64,000 bases of DNA from Roseovarius sp. S88 (GCF_037023735.1 NZ_CP146069.1:1653501-1717500); one strand, 5' to 3'. Numbered from the stretch's first letter, positions 8,605 through 17,260 are shown. Made by a program: numbers and translations. The notes: a model not told the origin generated them from the sequence alone.

Positions 8605-9530
8605 TCAGTAGAGATTTTGGGCCAAAAATTCTGCAATATCCGTTATTGACGCCTCGGCCTCAGGAATGCTCGGGTAGAACTCAAACACATGCCACATGCC
8701 TTCCCAAACTCTTAAATAGCTCGTGGCTCCGGATTCTCTCATTAGCCGGTCTAAACGAACACAGCCACTCAACAGGTAATCCCGCGTTCCACTGGTTACA
8801 AATACTGGGGGAATTGGTCATCGAAAGGTCCGTAAATCGGCGAAAGATCGGGGCTGGTCTGATCAGCGTTCTCTGGAATATACATTGAGCGAAATACGTC
8901 GATCTCGGACGCACGCAGAAATGGGTCGCGTCGGGCAACCCCACTATCCCCTAGGTTCTTGATATCCACCCAAGGCGACATGAGTGCCAGCGCGCGTGGA
9001 AGACGTTCTCCACGTGCCTTCAATCGGTGGACAGTTGCGAGAGCAAGATTTCCGCCGGCGGATTCTCCGCAAAGACATGCCCCAGGGTTTTCATTGAGCA
9101 GGGTAGAGATGACATCTTCACAGACATTTAGAGCTGCAGGGAATGGGTTCTCAGGAGCAAGTGGATAATGGGGGGCAATTACTCGCGCACCGGTTTTTTC
9201 GGCGAGTTTGGCTGAAATCGGCAAGTCCTCGAAAGGGCTGCCTACCGAAAACCCTCCCCCGAAAAGATAGATGATTTCACGATTGCCCCGTGGAACCGGC
9301 GGATCGATGACCATGCAGGTCACGCCCTCAATCATCCGTTCTGACAAGGTTACTCCTGTCACTTCTATCACATCGCTTGAGACTGGAGCGTTGGCTTCGC
9401 GCAACATCGCCCGAATCTCGGAGATTGGCTGGCCAAAATCCCTTAGGGTGGTTGCTATCGCCTGAGCTGCGAGCGTTTCTGCCTCGAGGCTGATTTCAGC
9501 GAACTCTTGGTTTGCTTCTTTTCTTGGCAT
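8605..9530 (-). pseudogene. HSL-type alpha/beta hydrolase (esterase), frameshifted
   Basis: The first frame (ATG 9530, after AGGAGA) runs to a stop at 8796 and encodes the N-terminal lid and the nucleophile motif GESAGG. The oxyanion motif reads FGGGF instead of HGGGF. Translation in the next frame from about 8811 to TGA at 8605-8607 gives the missing end, including SGTRDYLLSG (catalytic Asp) and WEGMWHVFEFYP (catalytic His). Adding one base to the G5 run at 8807-8811 (C5 on the coding strand) restores a hydrolase of about 308 residues. As read, the protein lacks Asp and His of the triad and should be inactive. The region is more AT-rich than its neighbours. Confidence 0.75.
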
Positions 9531-9936
9531 GCAAATTCTCCTAAGAGGCCAGCTGGTTATTTTTGACGAGTCAGGTTCGGGTGCGAGGACAGAGTTTGCA
9601 CGGTGGCGGACAATGACCAAACGGTTTCTATGACGGATCTCAGAGTATGTCGCAGTGTTGCTTGGGCTTGAACCGACCGCCTGCTCTACCCTCCGTTCGA
9701 GACACCGGGAGGCGCTCTTGGCTGTAGTATTTTCGCGACTGCGGCGAAAGCCCGCAACGTCCCGCATTGCAGACCTCTATACAAACGTACACCGAGCACG
9801 GGGAAACGCATGCATTACGTATCCGTAAGCCGTCAAAAACTCCGCTTGCACACCGCCTTATGCCCCCATAGAAGACCCCAGTGATTTTGACCGCCGCGGA
9901 CGCCTCTGCGGCCAAAGATGCAATGGAAGGACGAAC
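9531..9936. other. Intergenic region between esterase remnant and tig
   Basis: About 400 bases without a convincing gene. The esterase start and its ribosome-binding site lie at the left end and the tig promoter candidate at the right. A patch at 9660-9710 vaguely resembles tRNA arms but does not fold into a cloverleaf. The open minus-strand frame across it shows no recognisable protein. Confidence 0.5.
9846..9874 (+). promoter_or_regulatory. Possible sigma-70-type promoter of tig
   Basis: TTGCAC and TAGAAG separated by 17 bases, about 60 bases before the tig start. The -10 match is weak, so this is only a candidate. Confidence 0.3.
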
Positions 9937-11265
9937 ATGCAGGTCACAGAGACGTTGAAAGAAGGCCTCAAGCGCGGCTACACGATGACGCTTTCGGCCA
10001 AAGAGCTTGATGACAAGGTCATGGACAAGCTCAAGGAAGCGCAGCCGGACATCGAGATGAAGGGCTTTCGCAAGGGCAAGGTGCCGCTGCCACTGTTGAA
10101 AAAGCAGTTTGGTGAGCGCGTGATGGGCGAGGCCATGCAAGAGGCCGTCGACGGCGCGATGAATGCACATTTCGAGGAAACCGGCGAACAGCCCGCCGCG
10201 CGACCCGATGTGAAGATGACCAATGAGGATTGGAAACCGGGCGAGGATGTCGAGCTTGATATGAGCTACGAGGCGCTGCCGGACATCCCAGAGGTGGATC
10301 TGAGCAAGATCAAGGTGGAGCGTCTGGTGGCGAAGGCTGCGGACAAGGACATCAAAGAAGCGCTCGAAAACCTCGCCAAGACGGCGCAGGATTTCAAAGA
10401 TCGCAAGAAGGGTACAAAGTCGAAAGACGGCGATCAGGTCGTTATGGATTTCGTGGGCCGTGTCGGCGGCGAGGCGTTTGATGGCGGCAGTGCAGAAGAC
10501 TATCCTTTGGTTCTGGGGTCCAATAGCTTTATCCCCGGTTTTGAAGAGCAACTTGTCGGTGTCAAAGCCGGTGAAGAGAAAGTTGCGAAGGTCAAGTTCC
10601 CCGATGATTATCAAGCGCCCAATCTGGCCGGACAGGATGCTGAATTCACCTGCACAATCAAAGCGGTAAAAGAGCCTGTTGCGGCAGAAATTAACGACGC
10701 TTTGGCGGAGAAATATGGTGCTGAAAACCTGGACGCGCTGAAAGAGCAAATCGGTGAGCGTCTGGAATCTGAGTACACAGGCGCGGCACGCGCGGTGATG
10801 AAGCGTGGCATTCTTGATGAACTCGACAAGTTGGTGAGCTTTGAGCTTCCTCCTTCGATGGTCAAGGCCGAGGCGGATTCGATTGCACATCAGCTCTGGC
10901 ATGATGAGAATCCGGATGTTGAAGGGCATGACCACCCCGAGATTGAGCCCACAGAAGAGCACACCAAACTGGCCGAGCGGCGCGTGCGCCTGGGCCTGTT
11001 GCTCGCGGAGCTGGGCAAAAAGGCCGAAGTGGATGTGACCGACGCAGAAATGACCCAGGCGGTTATGGAACAGGCGCGTCAGTATCCGGGGCAGGAACGT
11101 GAATTCTTTGAATTCGTTCAGCAAAACCCCCAGATGGGCCAACAGCTTCGCGCGCCGATCTTTGAGGAAAAGGTCATCGACCATATCGCTGGGCAAGCCA
11201 AGGTGACGGAAAAAGAAGTCACCAAAGCCAAGCTTGAAAAAGCGGTAGAGGCGCTGGACGAGTGA
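9937..11265 (+). CDS. tig: Trigger factor (ribosome-associated chaperone, peptidyl-prolyl isomerase)
   Basis: A 442-residue trigger factor. The N-terminal ribosome-binding domain contains the loop [17 protein letters not shown]. The FKBP-type isomerase domain spans about residues 160-245 ([31 protein letters not shown]). The helical C-terminal chaperone arm ends in a Lys/Glu-rich helix. It binds near ribosomal protein L23 and protects nascent chains. The ATG at 9937 follows a GGAAGGA ribosome-binding site. The length matches alphaproteobacterial orthologues, and the gene is followed directly by a terminator. Confidence 0.95.
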   Translation: MQVTETLKEGLKRGYTMTLSAKELDDKVMDKLKEAQPDIEMKGFRKGKVPLPLLKKQFGERVMGEAMQEAVDGAMNAHFEETGEQPAARPDVKMTNEDWKPGEDVELDMSYEALPDIPEVDLSKIKVERLVAKAADKDIKEALENLAKTAQDFKDRKKGTKSKDGDQVVMDFVGRVGGEAFDGGSAEDYPLVLGSNSFIPGFEEQLVGVKAGEEKVAKVKFPDDYQAPNLAGQDAEFTCTIKAVKEPVAAEINDALAEKYGAENLDALKEQIGERLESEYTGAARAVMKRGILDELDKLVSFELPPSMVKAEADSIAHQLWHDENPDVEGHDHPEIEPTEEHTKLAERRVRLGLLLAELGKKAEVDVTDAEMTQAVMEQARQYPGQEREFFEFVQQNPQMGQQLRAPIFEEKVIDHIAGQAKVTEKEVTKAKLEKAVEALDE

Positions 11266-11287
11266 TCCTTCACCACAGGTAAAGCAA

Positions 11288-11320
11288 ACGGGCCGCCAGA
11301 ATTGAGCGGCCCGTTTTTTG
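11288..11320 (+). terminator. Rho-independent terminator of tig
   Basis: Stem ACGGGCCGC / GCGGCCCGT with a nine-base loop, followed by TTTTTT, about 20 bases after the tig stop and just before the end of the convergent luxI gene. Confidence 0.9.
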
Positions 11321-11338
11321 TGCGAGTGGTGGTGTTGA

Positions 11339-12136
11339 TCAGGCGTCGTAGGCGCGTGTTCCCGGGGCGGGTGTGCCCGACAGCGCCTTTTGAAGCGCCA
11401 GGGCCGCAGCGCGTTCGCGTTCGGTATCTGCCGAAGCGATTTGATCACGCATATAGGTCTTCAGCTCTGGATCGAGCGCTGCCTCCGGGGTTGGCGTGAG
11501 GGCCGCTTCGACTTCTTCCTCGGAGACAAAGATGTTGCCTTCGACCCCGGCAAAAGCGCGGACCTTGTCAATTCGTTCCGAGGTGCAGTCAATCAGCGCG
11601 GCCAAGGCCTTGACCTTGCCCATGTCAGCGGTCTTGCCGACATAGCCATAAGGCGCATTGTCCGAGCGGTGCAGAATGCGATCCATCAACGGGTCAATCA
11701 CCGTGATGATATCCGCGATGCCCGAGGATTTGGCATATTCCATGATCCCAACCATCAGTTCAGAGGTGGTGTAGGAGACCGTGTTTTTGCCATGCCCGCC
11801 GGAGAGGCGTTCTCGGTCCACGCAAAACCGCGTGGATTCCCAGATGGTTGCGCTGCGAAGCGGCGGCTCGCCATCGAGAATATCAAAGAACACATCTGAC
11901 AGCATATGAGGGCCTGTCGTCTGCAAAAGACGCGCGCAGCCTGTCACGTTGTAACGGTCGTCGAGTGTGATCACATAAGCTGGATCAAGCCCGTCAAAGA
12001 GGTCGATTTCCCGACCATTTCGCACATTTACATCCCAGCCCATGCGACCCTGGAAAACCCGCGCGCGCAACTGGTACATTTGATCAAGTATGGTTTTGAA
12101 ACGATGTTTATTGAGGGCGTCTACTACTAACAACAT
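11339..12136 (-). CDS. Acyl-homoserine-lactone synthase (LuxI family) with extended C terminus
   Basis: A 265-residue autoinducer synthase that makes N-acyl-homoserine lactone from S-adenosylmethionine and an acyl-ACP or acyl-CoA. The family residues are visible: LRARVF and MGW near residues 23-34, EIDLFD near 43-48, CARLL near 67-71, and WESTRFCVDRERL near 99-111. The ATG at 12136 follows GGAAGGAAAAG. The final 50 or so residues, rich in Glu, Ala and Pro, extend beyond the usual 200-230-residue length. It lies downstream of luxR on the same strand. A 16-base dyad in the 118-base gap is a candidate LuxR site. Confidence 0.92.
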   Translation of the reverse strand: MLLVVDALNKHRFKTILDQMYQLRARVFQGRMGWDVNVRNGREIDLFDGLDPAYVITLDDRYNVTGCARLLQTTGPHMLSDVFFDILDGEPPLRSATIWESTRFCVDRERLSGGHGKNTVSYTTSELMVGIMEYAKSSGIADIITVIDPLMDRILHRSDNAPYGYVGKTADMGKVKALAALIDCTSERIDKVRAFAGVEGNIFVSEEEVEAALTPTPEAALDPELKTYMRDQIASADTERERAAALALQKALSGTPAPGTRAYDA

Positions 12137-12222
12137 AGTCTTTTCCTTCCCTTTTTGGTGCGACTGGGAAGGAGGATAGAGGCCACTCAGATTTTGGATA
12201 TTGGGGGAATCCCGTAGTGCGG

Positions 12223-12238
12223 TTTGAGAATGCTCAAA
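12223..12238. promoter_or_regulatory. Lux-box-like dyad upstream of luxI
   Basis: A perfect palindrome, TTTGAG-AATG-CTCAAA, sits 87-102 bases before the luxI start and 17 bases after the luxR stop. Its position and symmetry fit a LuxR operator controlling luxI. It is shorter than the classic 20-bp lux box. Confidence 0.45.
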
Positions 12239-12254
12239 TTGCTACGGAATGAGA

Positions 12255-12968
12255 TCATCCCGGTGCGATCAAACCAAGACTGACAGCCCGTCCAACGGCC
12301 TGGGCGGTTGTTAAAGTGCAAAGTTTTTCGCGACTTGACCTGAGGTGGACTTCGACGGTGCGCACGGAAATCGACAGGATGTCGCCCACATCCTGCTGCG
12401 ATTTGCCCGCGGCAATCCATTGCATGATTTCCAGCTCACGCGTTGAGAGGGCCGTGCGTTGAAGCAGATAAGACAGTTGCTCTGTGTGCATGACCGTGTC
12501 GTGCAGGTTCACCGCAAGCGTCTGGAGCTGTTGAATGACCTCGGATTTCAGCTTGACCCAGTCCGGGGTCGACAATTCCGAGGTAACGCTCAGGAGACCC
12601 GTGTCGCCAAATGGACCGCGGACCGGCACAGTGAGGCCTGACTGAGGCAGGCTGAAATCCCGCGCGCGGTTGAAGACAGACTGAAATCCAAGGTCCTGTT
12701 CAAGCCGTTGCCAATCCACAGGGGCGATGCTGCGCGACGCGGCTTTGAGCGTTGGATCAACGAGATGGAAGCGTTCATCCATGTAATGCTCTTTCCAGGT
12801 ATCTGGATAGGTCGTGAACGCATGGACCTTTCCCGAAATGGGATTGGTCGACGCGTAAGAGGCATAATCCAGGCCAAGTGTGTCACAGACCGTGTTAAGC
12901 TGTTCTACAAAATCCACTTGGCCTTTGGGCGCTTTCGCCAAGTCAATGAGACTTGTGTACGGGGTCAT
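12255..12968 (-). CDS. LuxR-family autoinducer-binding transcription factor
   Basis: A 237-residue regulator. Residues 15-165 form an autoinducer-binding domain with the typical aromatic residues (YASYAS, YPDTWKEHYMDERFHLVDPT, PVDW, and GLTVPVRGPFGDTGLLSV). Residues 170-235 form the LuxR helix-turn-helix (LSTRELEIMQWIAAGKS, ISVRTVEVHLRSSREKL). It should bind the signal made by the adjoining LuxI. Its ATG overlaps the TGA of the upstream XRE gene (ATGA), so the two are translationally coupled. Nothing suggests truncation. Confidence 0.92.
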   Translation of the reverse strand: MTPYTSLIDLAKAPKGQVDFVEQLNTVCDTLGLDYASYASTNPISGKVHAFTTYPDTWKEHYMDERFHLVDPTLKAASRSIAPVDWQRLEQDLGFQSVFNRARDFSLPQSGLTVPVRGPFGDTGLLSVTSELSTPDWVKLKSEVIQQLQTLAVNLHDTVMHTEQLSYLLQRTALSTRELEIMQWIAAGKSQQDVGDILSISVRTVEVHLRSSREKLCTLTTAQAVGRAVSLGLIAPG

Positions 12969-13330
12969 AGCGGCCGTTTGTTGGCTGGCGGCGGCAAGGG
13001 GTTCATTTCAGGGGAGGACAAAGCACGCATTTGCATGAGAACGCGGGTTTTACTTGTTGCGGGGAGCAAGTCGAACTGCTCCAACATGTCTTCTACGTCT
13101 TTGCTGTTTTGGTCCCCGGACGGATCATCCTGAAACAGGCGGACGACCGAAACACCTAAACAATCCGCGATCAACCAAAGCTGCGACGGTAAAATGCGCC
13201 GTGCGCCAGTTTCATAGTCCTGCATGTGGTCAATTGGGACACCAAGTGCATGCGCGAGATCCGCCATGGTCAAACCCTTGTGCTGGCGAAGAGCGCGGAC
13301 TCTTTGTCCGATGAGTTTATCAATTTGCAT
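12965..13330 (-). CDS. XRE-family DNA-binding regulator coupled to luxR
   Basis: A 121-residue protein with an N-terminal lambda-Cro/C1-type helix-turn-helix (residues 4-60: IGQRVRALRQHKGLTMADLA, ALGVPIDHMQDYETGARRI). A short C-terminal region without recognisable domains follows. I chose ATG 13330; a longer start at 13342 is less likely. It is the first gene of a leftward unit XRE-luxR-luxI and shares a 4-base ATGA overlap with luxR. An inverted repeat lies just upstream of its start, suggesting autoregulation. A role in setting the quorum-sensing threshold is inference. Confidence 0.85.
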   Translation of the reverse strand: MQIDKLIGQRVRALRQHKGLTMADLAHALGVPIDHMQDYETGARRILPSQLWLIADCLGVSVVRLFQDDPSGDQNSKDVEDMLEQFDLLPATSKTRVLMQMRALSSPEMNPLPPPANKRPL

Positions 13331-13348
13331 GTCACACCCCAAAATACT

Positions 13349-13377
13349 ACCTTAAGTAGAGTAACACATTTTAAGGT
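13349..13377. promoter_or_regulatory. Inverted repeat, candidate operator of the XRE regulator
   Basis: ACCTTAA at 13349-13355 and TTAAGGT at 13371-13377 are perfect inverted heptamers whose centres are 22 bases apart, about two helical turns. They lie 19-47 bases upstream of the XRE start codon, where an autoregulatory operator is expected. Confidence 0.45.
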
Positions 13378-13416
13378 TGTTTCAATAAGATTTGCGCGCG
13401 TTGCGTCCTCCAAGAA

Positions 13417-13450
13417 GAAACCGCCTGACTTAACTCAAGTCAGGCGGTCT
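13417..13450 (-). terminator. Rho-independent terminator of the rpsF-rpsR-rplI operon
   Basis: A perfect stem (ACCGCCTGACT / AGTCAGGCGGT) lies 23 bases beyond the rplI stop. Read leftward it is followed by TTTCTTCTT. Confidence 0.85.
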
Positions 13451-13473
13451 AATGTTCAGACTTTAAAGTAGTT

Positions 13474-14121
13474 TCAGCTATCTTCGTCTGTTGTCCCGGC
13501 GTCGTCTGTCGGCTCTTCCGGCAGGACATCCTCCACCGCCTCGGCCAGATCGGCGTCATCACTTGCTGCCGATCCAATGTCGTCAAAGAGCTCCGCAATT
13601 TCAAAGTCAGCCGCTTCTTCTTCTTCTGCGGCCAGTTCCTGAATCGTCTTGCCGGATGCCTGCAGTTCGGCTTCTTCCTGTGAACGTGCAACGTTCAGTT
13701 GGATTGTCGCATCTACTTCAGGGTGCAGGTTGACCAGCACGTCGTGCAGACCAAGCTCTTTGATCGGGCCAGTCAGCGCGACTTGCTTGCGGTCAACCGT
13801 AAACCCGGCCTCGGTCGCGGCTTCGGCGGCGTCACGTGTGGTGACGGAGCCATAAAGCGACCCGGCGTCGGAGGCTTGGCGAATCACGATGAACTGTTGG
13901 CCATTGAGTTTTTCGGCCAGCGCATCGGCTTCTTTCTTGGTCTCAAGGTTGTTGGCCTCAAGCTGGGCTTTCTGCGCTTCAAACTGAGCGATGTTGACCT
14001 CGGAGGCCGACAAGGCTTTTTTCTGAGGCAGAAGGAAGTTGCGGGCAAAGCCTGGCTTTACGTCCACAACATCACCCATCTGGCCCAGTTTGGCGACGCG
14101 TTCGAGAAGGATTACTTGCAT
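13474..14121 (-). CDS. rplI: 50S ribosomal protein L9 with acidic C-terminal extension
   Basis: A 215-residue L9. Residues 1-50 form the conserved rRNA-binding N domain ([33 protein letters not shown]), and the C domain ends near residue 150. A further 65 residues or so, dominated by Glu, Asp and Ala, extend the protein well past the roughly 148 residues of Escherichia coli L9. Acidic L9 tails are, to my knowledge, common in Rhodobacterales. It is the last gene of the rpsF-rpsR-rplI operon and is followed by a strong terminator. Confidence 0.95.
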   Translation of the reverse strand: MQVILLERVAKLGQMGDVVDVKPGFARNFLLPQKKALSASEVNIAQFEAQKAQLEANNLETKKEADALAEKLNGQQFIVIRQASDAGSLYGSVTTRDAAEAATEAGFTVDRKQVALTGPIKELGLHDVLVNLHPEVDATIQLNVARSQEEAELQASGKTIQELAAEEEEAADFEIAELFDDIGSAASDDADLAEAVEDVLPEEPTDDAGTTDEDS

Positions 14122-14135
14122 GTCAAATTTCCTTC

Positions 14136-14363
14136 TTACTTCACAGCGTAAGGCAGCAAAGCCAGGAAGCGGGCGCGTTTGATGGCACGGGCCAATTCAC
14201 GCTGCTTTTTGGCGGATACTGCGGTGATACGGGAGGGCACGATCTTGCCGCGCTCAGAGATGTAGCGCTGCAGGAGTTTTGTGTCCTTGTAGTCGATCTT
14301 GGGTGCATTCTCGCCTGAGAAGGGGCACACTTTACGACGACGGAAAAATGGTTTTGTTGCCAT
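14136..14363 (-). CDS. rpsR: 30S ribosomal protein S18
   Basis: A 75-residue S18 with the usual core ([47 protein letters not shown]). It binds the 30S platform together with S6, which is encoded 26 bases upstream. The middle gene of the operon; 14 bases separate it from rplI. Confidence 0.96.
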   Translation of the reverse strand: MATKPFFRRRKVCPFSGENAPKIDYKDTKLLQRYISERGKIVPSRITAVSAKKQRELARAIKRARFLALLPYAVK

Positions 14364-14389
14364 GGTTTACAGTCCTTTTCTCAAGCTGA

Positions 14390-14746
14390 TCAGCTGCGGC
14401 GTTCGCGGCGGTCACCACGCTCTTCGCGTTTTTGCATCTGGATGGACGGGCCTTCGGCATGCTCGTCGACCTTGATGGTCAAAACGCGCATCACATCATC
14501 ATGCAGACGCATCAGGCGTTCCATTTCCTGAACAGCCTCGGCAGGCGCGTCAGTCTTCAGAAAGGCATAGTGGCCCTTGCGGTTTTTGTTGATCTTGTAG
14601 GCCATCGTTTTGACGCCCCAGTATTCGGATTCGACGATCTTGCCGCCATTGTCCGAAAGGACGGTTCCAAAATGTTCGATAAGGCCTTCAGCTTGCGTGT
14701 TGGACAAGTCCTGGCGCGAGATAAAAACATGCTCATAGAGCGGCAT
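14390..14746 (-). CDS. rpsF: 30S ribosomal protein S6
   Basis: A 118-residue S6 (MPLYEHVFISRQDLS, ESEYWGVKTMAYKINKNRKG, LMRLHDDVMRVLTIKVDEH) with a short basic C-terminal tail. I chose ATG 14746 because it gives the universal MPLYE start. A GTG four codons upstream is also possible. It binds 16S rRNA as a dimer partner of S18 and starts the rpsF-rpsR-rplI operon. Confidence 0.95.
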   Translation of the reverse strand: MPLYEHVFISRQDLSNTQAEGLIEHFGTVLSDNGGKIVESEYWGVKTMAYKINKNRKGHYAFLKTDAPAEAVQEMERLMRLHDDVMRVLTIKVDEHAEGPSIQMQKREERGDRRERRS

Positions 14747-15019
14747 GTGTGGTTCCACTTCTGTCTAGGCGCATTTCAAAGGCGGGCCATTTGCCTTTCG
14801 CGACCCATCCACGAGAGACTGCGCGGTTCAAATGTTTGAGCGAAAGGAAGCCGGGCTATACGATGGATCGTCTGTTTGCGCAAGCGGGGAAGGCCAGAGC
14901 AGGCTGCCCGTAGGGCAAATCGCCACGACCCTGCCGAATGCTGGCCCCATTTCTGTCGCGATTGCTTGGCAAAATCTTTTTTCAAGTTCGACTGGAATAG
15001 GCTTTGACAAGGCAGGACA

Positions 15020-15502
15020 ATGACGGCTGTTTCTGATCACTCCGACACGCAAACCCATGATATGACGGATGCGATACTGGAACCAACGGAACGTGCCAGT
15101 TCTGCACGGCGAGCAATTGCCTCATGCGCCGGTGGCGCGCTCTACATGGCAGCTTTGGGGATCTGGTTGGTGCCAGCCGAAGACAGCGCGATGCAGCTGA
15201 TCAAGCTGGTGGCGTCCTGTTTGATGGTGGCGGCCGGTGCGTTTCTGTTTCATGGCGTCTCGGCGCGCGCGCGCGAGCCGGAAGTGCAGGTAGATCTCAT
15301 TACACGACAGCTTCGGGTTTATGAATACGACAATCGTGGACGGGCGGTTTTGAAAGCGTGTCATGAGATGGATGATCTGCAAGAGCTTTCGCTGCGCAAG
15401 GACCGGTTGCGTGCTCGCGATGAGCAAGGCGAATTGATGGTCGATGTCGAAATCGGCGAGGAAGAAGGTAAGGCACTATTGCGCAGCCTGAAAGCACAGT
15501 AG
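15020..15502 (+). CDS. Uncharacterised membrane protein
   Basis: A 160-residue protein. After a polar N terminus of about 35 residues come two hydrophobic segments (roughly 36-52 and 60-78), then a cytoplasmic-looking domain rich in charged residues (LITRQLRVYEYDNRGRAVLK, LQELSLRKDRLRARDEQGEL). The tail resembles a small beta-rich PH-like module, but I cannot assign a family. The start at ATG 15020 follows AAGGCAGG. It stands alone between the S6 operon, which is divergent, and yceI. Confidence 0.7.
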   Translation: MTAVSDHSDTQTHDMTDAILEPTERASSARRAIASCAGGALYMAALGIWLVPAEDSAMQLIKLVASCLMVAAGAFLFHGVSARAREPEVQVDLITRQLRVYEYDNRGRAVLKACHEMDDLQELSLRKDRLRARDEQGELMVDVEIGEEEGKALLRSLKAQ

Positions 15503-15602
15503 TTTTCCGATCTCAGCCCAAGCATGTTTTAACAGTTGTGCGTGATCGGGCCTGTTTCTGTTCGTCATTCCACACAAAGTGTTGAAAAGTACCAACTTGC
15601 TC

Positions 15603-15620
15603 TGGAGCTCGTATGCTCCA
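15603..15620. promoter_or_regulatory. Short dyad upstream of yceI
   Basis: TGGAGC and GCTCCA form a perfect inverted repeat with a six-base spacer, 44 bases before the yceI start. It could be an operator or a leader hairpin; nothing else supports it. Confidence 0.25.
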
Positions 15621-15663
15621 TTTTAAAGCGCATGGTCCATTTGACACGCCAAGGAGCACAGAC

Positions 15664-16242
15664 ATGAAACGTATTGCCACCGCCGCGATCCTCGCACTGG
15701 CGACCACCACAACAGCGGCTTTTGCGGCGCCTGAGAAGTACACACTCGATGCCAGCCATAGCCAGGTGATGTTCTCTTACAACCACTTAGGGTTTTCCAC
15801 GACGTACAACATGTTCTCCGGATTTGAAGGTGAGATCATGTTTGACAAGGATGATCCGGCGGCCTCAAGCGTAACTGTCGCAATGCCGGTCAAATCATTG
15901 TTCACAGGCTGGGAAGCGCGTTTCACTCACTTTATGGCCGATGATTTCTTTGGCGCGAAAGATGGTGACATGATCACGTTCACGTCGACCGGAATCGAAG
16001 TGACCGGTGACAACACAGCCCAAATCACCGGTGATCTGACCGTGAATGAAGTTACGCAATCCGTGGTGCTTGATGCCACCATGAACCAGAGCGGTCCAAA
16101 CCCGCTGAACGGCAAAGAGTGGGCCGGGTTTGATGCCACGACAGTGATCAAGCGGTCCGATTTTAACCTGGGAGCTTTCGCGCCAAACGTAAGCGACGAG
16201 CTGGATGTGCGGATTTCTATCGAGGCTGGTAAGGCCGAGTGA
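15664..16242 (+). CDS. YceI-family periplasmic protein
   Basis: A 192-residue secreted protein. A signal peptide covers residues 1-21, ending in AFA before APEKYTLD. The rest is the YceI lipocalin-like beta-barrel (LDASHSQVMFSYNHLGFST, FMADDFFGAKDGDMITFTST, GDLTVNEVTQSVVLDATMNQ, FNLGAFAPNVSDELDV). Family members bind isoprenoid-type lipids, and some respond to alkaline or osmotic stress. The start at ATG 15664 follows AAGGAGC. A strong terminator follows. Confidence 0.9.
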   Translation: MKRIATAAILALATTTTAAFAAPEKYTLDASHSQVMFSYNHLGFSTTYNMFSGFEGEIMFDKDDPAASSVTVAMPVKSLFTGWEARFTHFMADDFFGAKDGDMITFTSTGIEVTGDNTAQITGDLTVNEVTQSVVLDATMNQSGPNPLNGKEWAGFDATTVIKRSDFNLGAFAPNVSDELDVRISIEAGKAE

Positions 16243-16268
16243 TCCGCAGCTGAGACAGGAGTTATTGT

Positions 16269-16299
16269 GGCCCAGGATGAAAATCCTGGGTCTTTTTTG
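16269..16299 (+). terminator. Rho-independent terminator of yceI
   Basis: CCCAGGAT / ATCCTGGG stem with a four-base loop followed by TCTTTTTTG, about 30 bases after the yceI stop. Confidence 0.9.
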
Positions 16300-16456
16300 T
16301 TCTGGCGTACTGCACGCAAAATTTAGCGCATCCTTGTGCCAGTTCGCTATCAGGCAACAGGATGCCGATTTGTGTCTATCCCAAAACCTTGAGTTGAGGC
16401 ATTTTACGCTATGCCCGAAATTAAGATGGGCGTTCCCTCATGAAGGTTTGGCTGCC

Positions 16457-17200
16457 ATGATCATCTACCCGACATTAGAACTTCACAATGGTAAATGTGT
16501 GTCACTCACGCGGGGTCGATTGGAGGACCCTGTTCTTTGGCATGTTGATCCACTTGAGACCGCCAAAGGGTTTGCGGCGGCAGGTGCTGAATGGATGCAT
16601 GTCACCGATATCAATGCGCTTGCAGGAGAGGGCAACAACAATGATCTGCTGGAAGAGATCATTCGCTCTGCGGGCATTCCCGTACAACTTGGCGGCGGGT
16701 TTCGGTCGCGTGAAGTTGTAGAGCGCTGGATCGAGAAAGGGGCCGGTCGCATCGTGATTGGCACGATGGCGGCCTATGAGCCCGAGATGGTGCGCGAGTT
16801 GGCCAAGTGGCATCCTGATCAGATCGTGCTGGCCGTGGATATATTTCAAGGCTCCGTGATGACCGAAGGCTGGCGGACGCAAAGCGCGTTTGATCCTGCC
16901 ACCTTCGTGCGTGCCTTCGATGAAGCTCCGCTGGCCGGGATTATCGTGACGGATATCGATGCCGACATCGAAGACACCGACGGCTCTGTGGGCGTGATTT
17001 CGGGCCTTGCGGCTGAGACGCGGCATCAGGTGATTGCACGTGGAACGGTGCGCATGGCCGACGATGTGTCGTTGCTGAAATATGTGCCGAATATCTCGGG
17101 TGCGATCATTGGGCGCGCGCTTTTGTCCAAGGACGTCGATCTGGCGGAGGCGCTGGAGTTGGCACAGGCCACGCCGGAGCCGGTTGCGGATTTCCAGTAG
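16457..17200 (+). CDS. HisA-like TIM-barrel protein with altered catalytic position
   Basis: A 247-residue (beta/alpha)8 barrel of the HisA/HisF family. Closest in layout is HisA, the ProFAR isomerase of histidine synthesis. Phosphate-binding loops are visible (LGGGFRSREVVERWI, GAIIGRALLSKD). In HisA the first strand normally carries the catalytic Asp (PAIDL); here it reads PTLELHNGKC, giving Glu at that position. The second catalytic Asp is present in LAVDIFQG. The gene is not beside other his genes but upstream of fabF. It could be the working HisA, a paralogue with another substrate, or a related isomerase. Confidence 0.75.
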   Translation: MIIYPTLELHNGKCVSLTRGRLEDPVLWHVDPLETAKGFAAAGAEWMHVTDINALAGEGNNNDLLEEIIRSAGIPVQLGGGFRSREVVERWIEKGAGRIVIGTMAAYEPEMVRELAKWHPDQIVLAVDIFQGSVMTEGWRTQSAFDPATFVRAFDEAPLAGIIVTDIDADIEDTDGSVGVISGLAAETRHQVIARGTVRMADDVSLLKYVPNISGAIIGRALLSKDVDLAEALELAQATPEPVADFQ

Positions 17201-17225
17201 AGCTGCTGCTCAATTGCAGACAATT

Positions 17226-17260
17226 CAAGGAAGAGCGGCGATGCGCGGCTCTTCGCCTTG
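17226..17260. other. Stem-loop between hisA-like gene and fabF
   Basis: CAAGG-AAGAGC pairs with GCTCTTCGCCTTG with a small bulge. It could act as an attenuating terminator, but no T run follows. Confidence 0.35.

Noticed and set aside
9640..9720. Possible tRNA (GTAGAGCA and GGTTCAA-like pieces on the minus strand)
   Set aside because: The acceptor and anticodon stems do not pair and the T-arm stem is not complementary. No cloverleaf can be drawn.
9640..11448. Long open frame antisense to tig
   Set aside because: It mirrors the trigger factor codons. The product has no recognisable domain and the plus-strand gene is certain.
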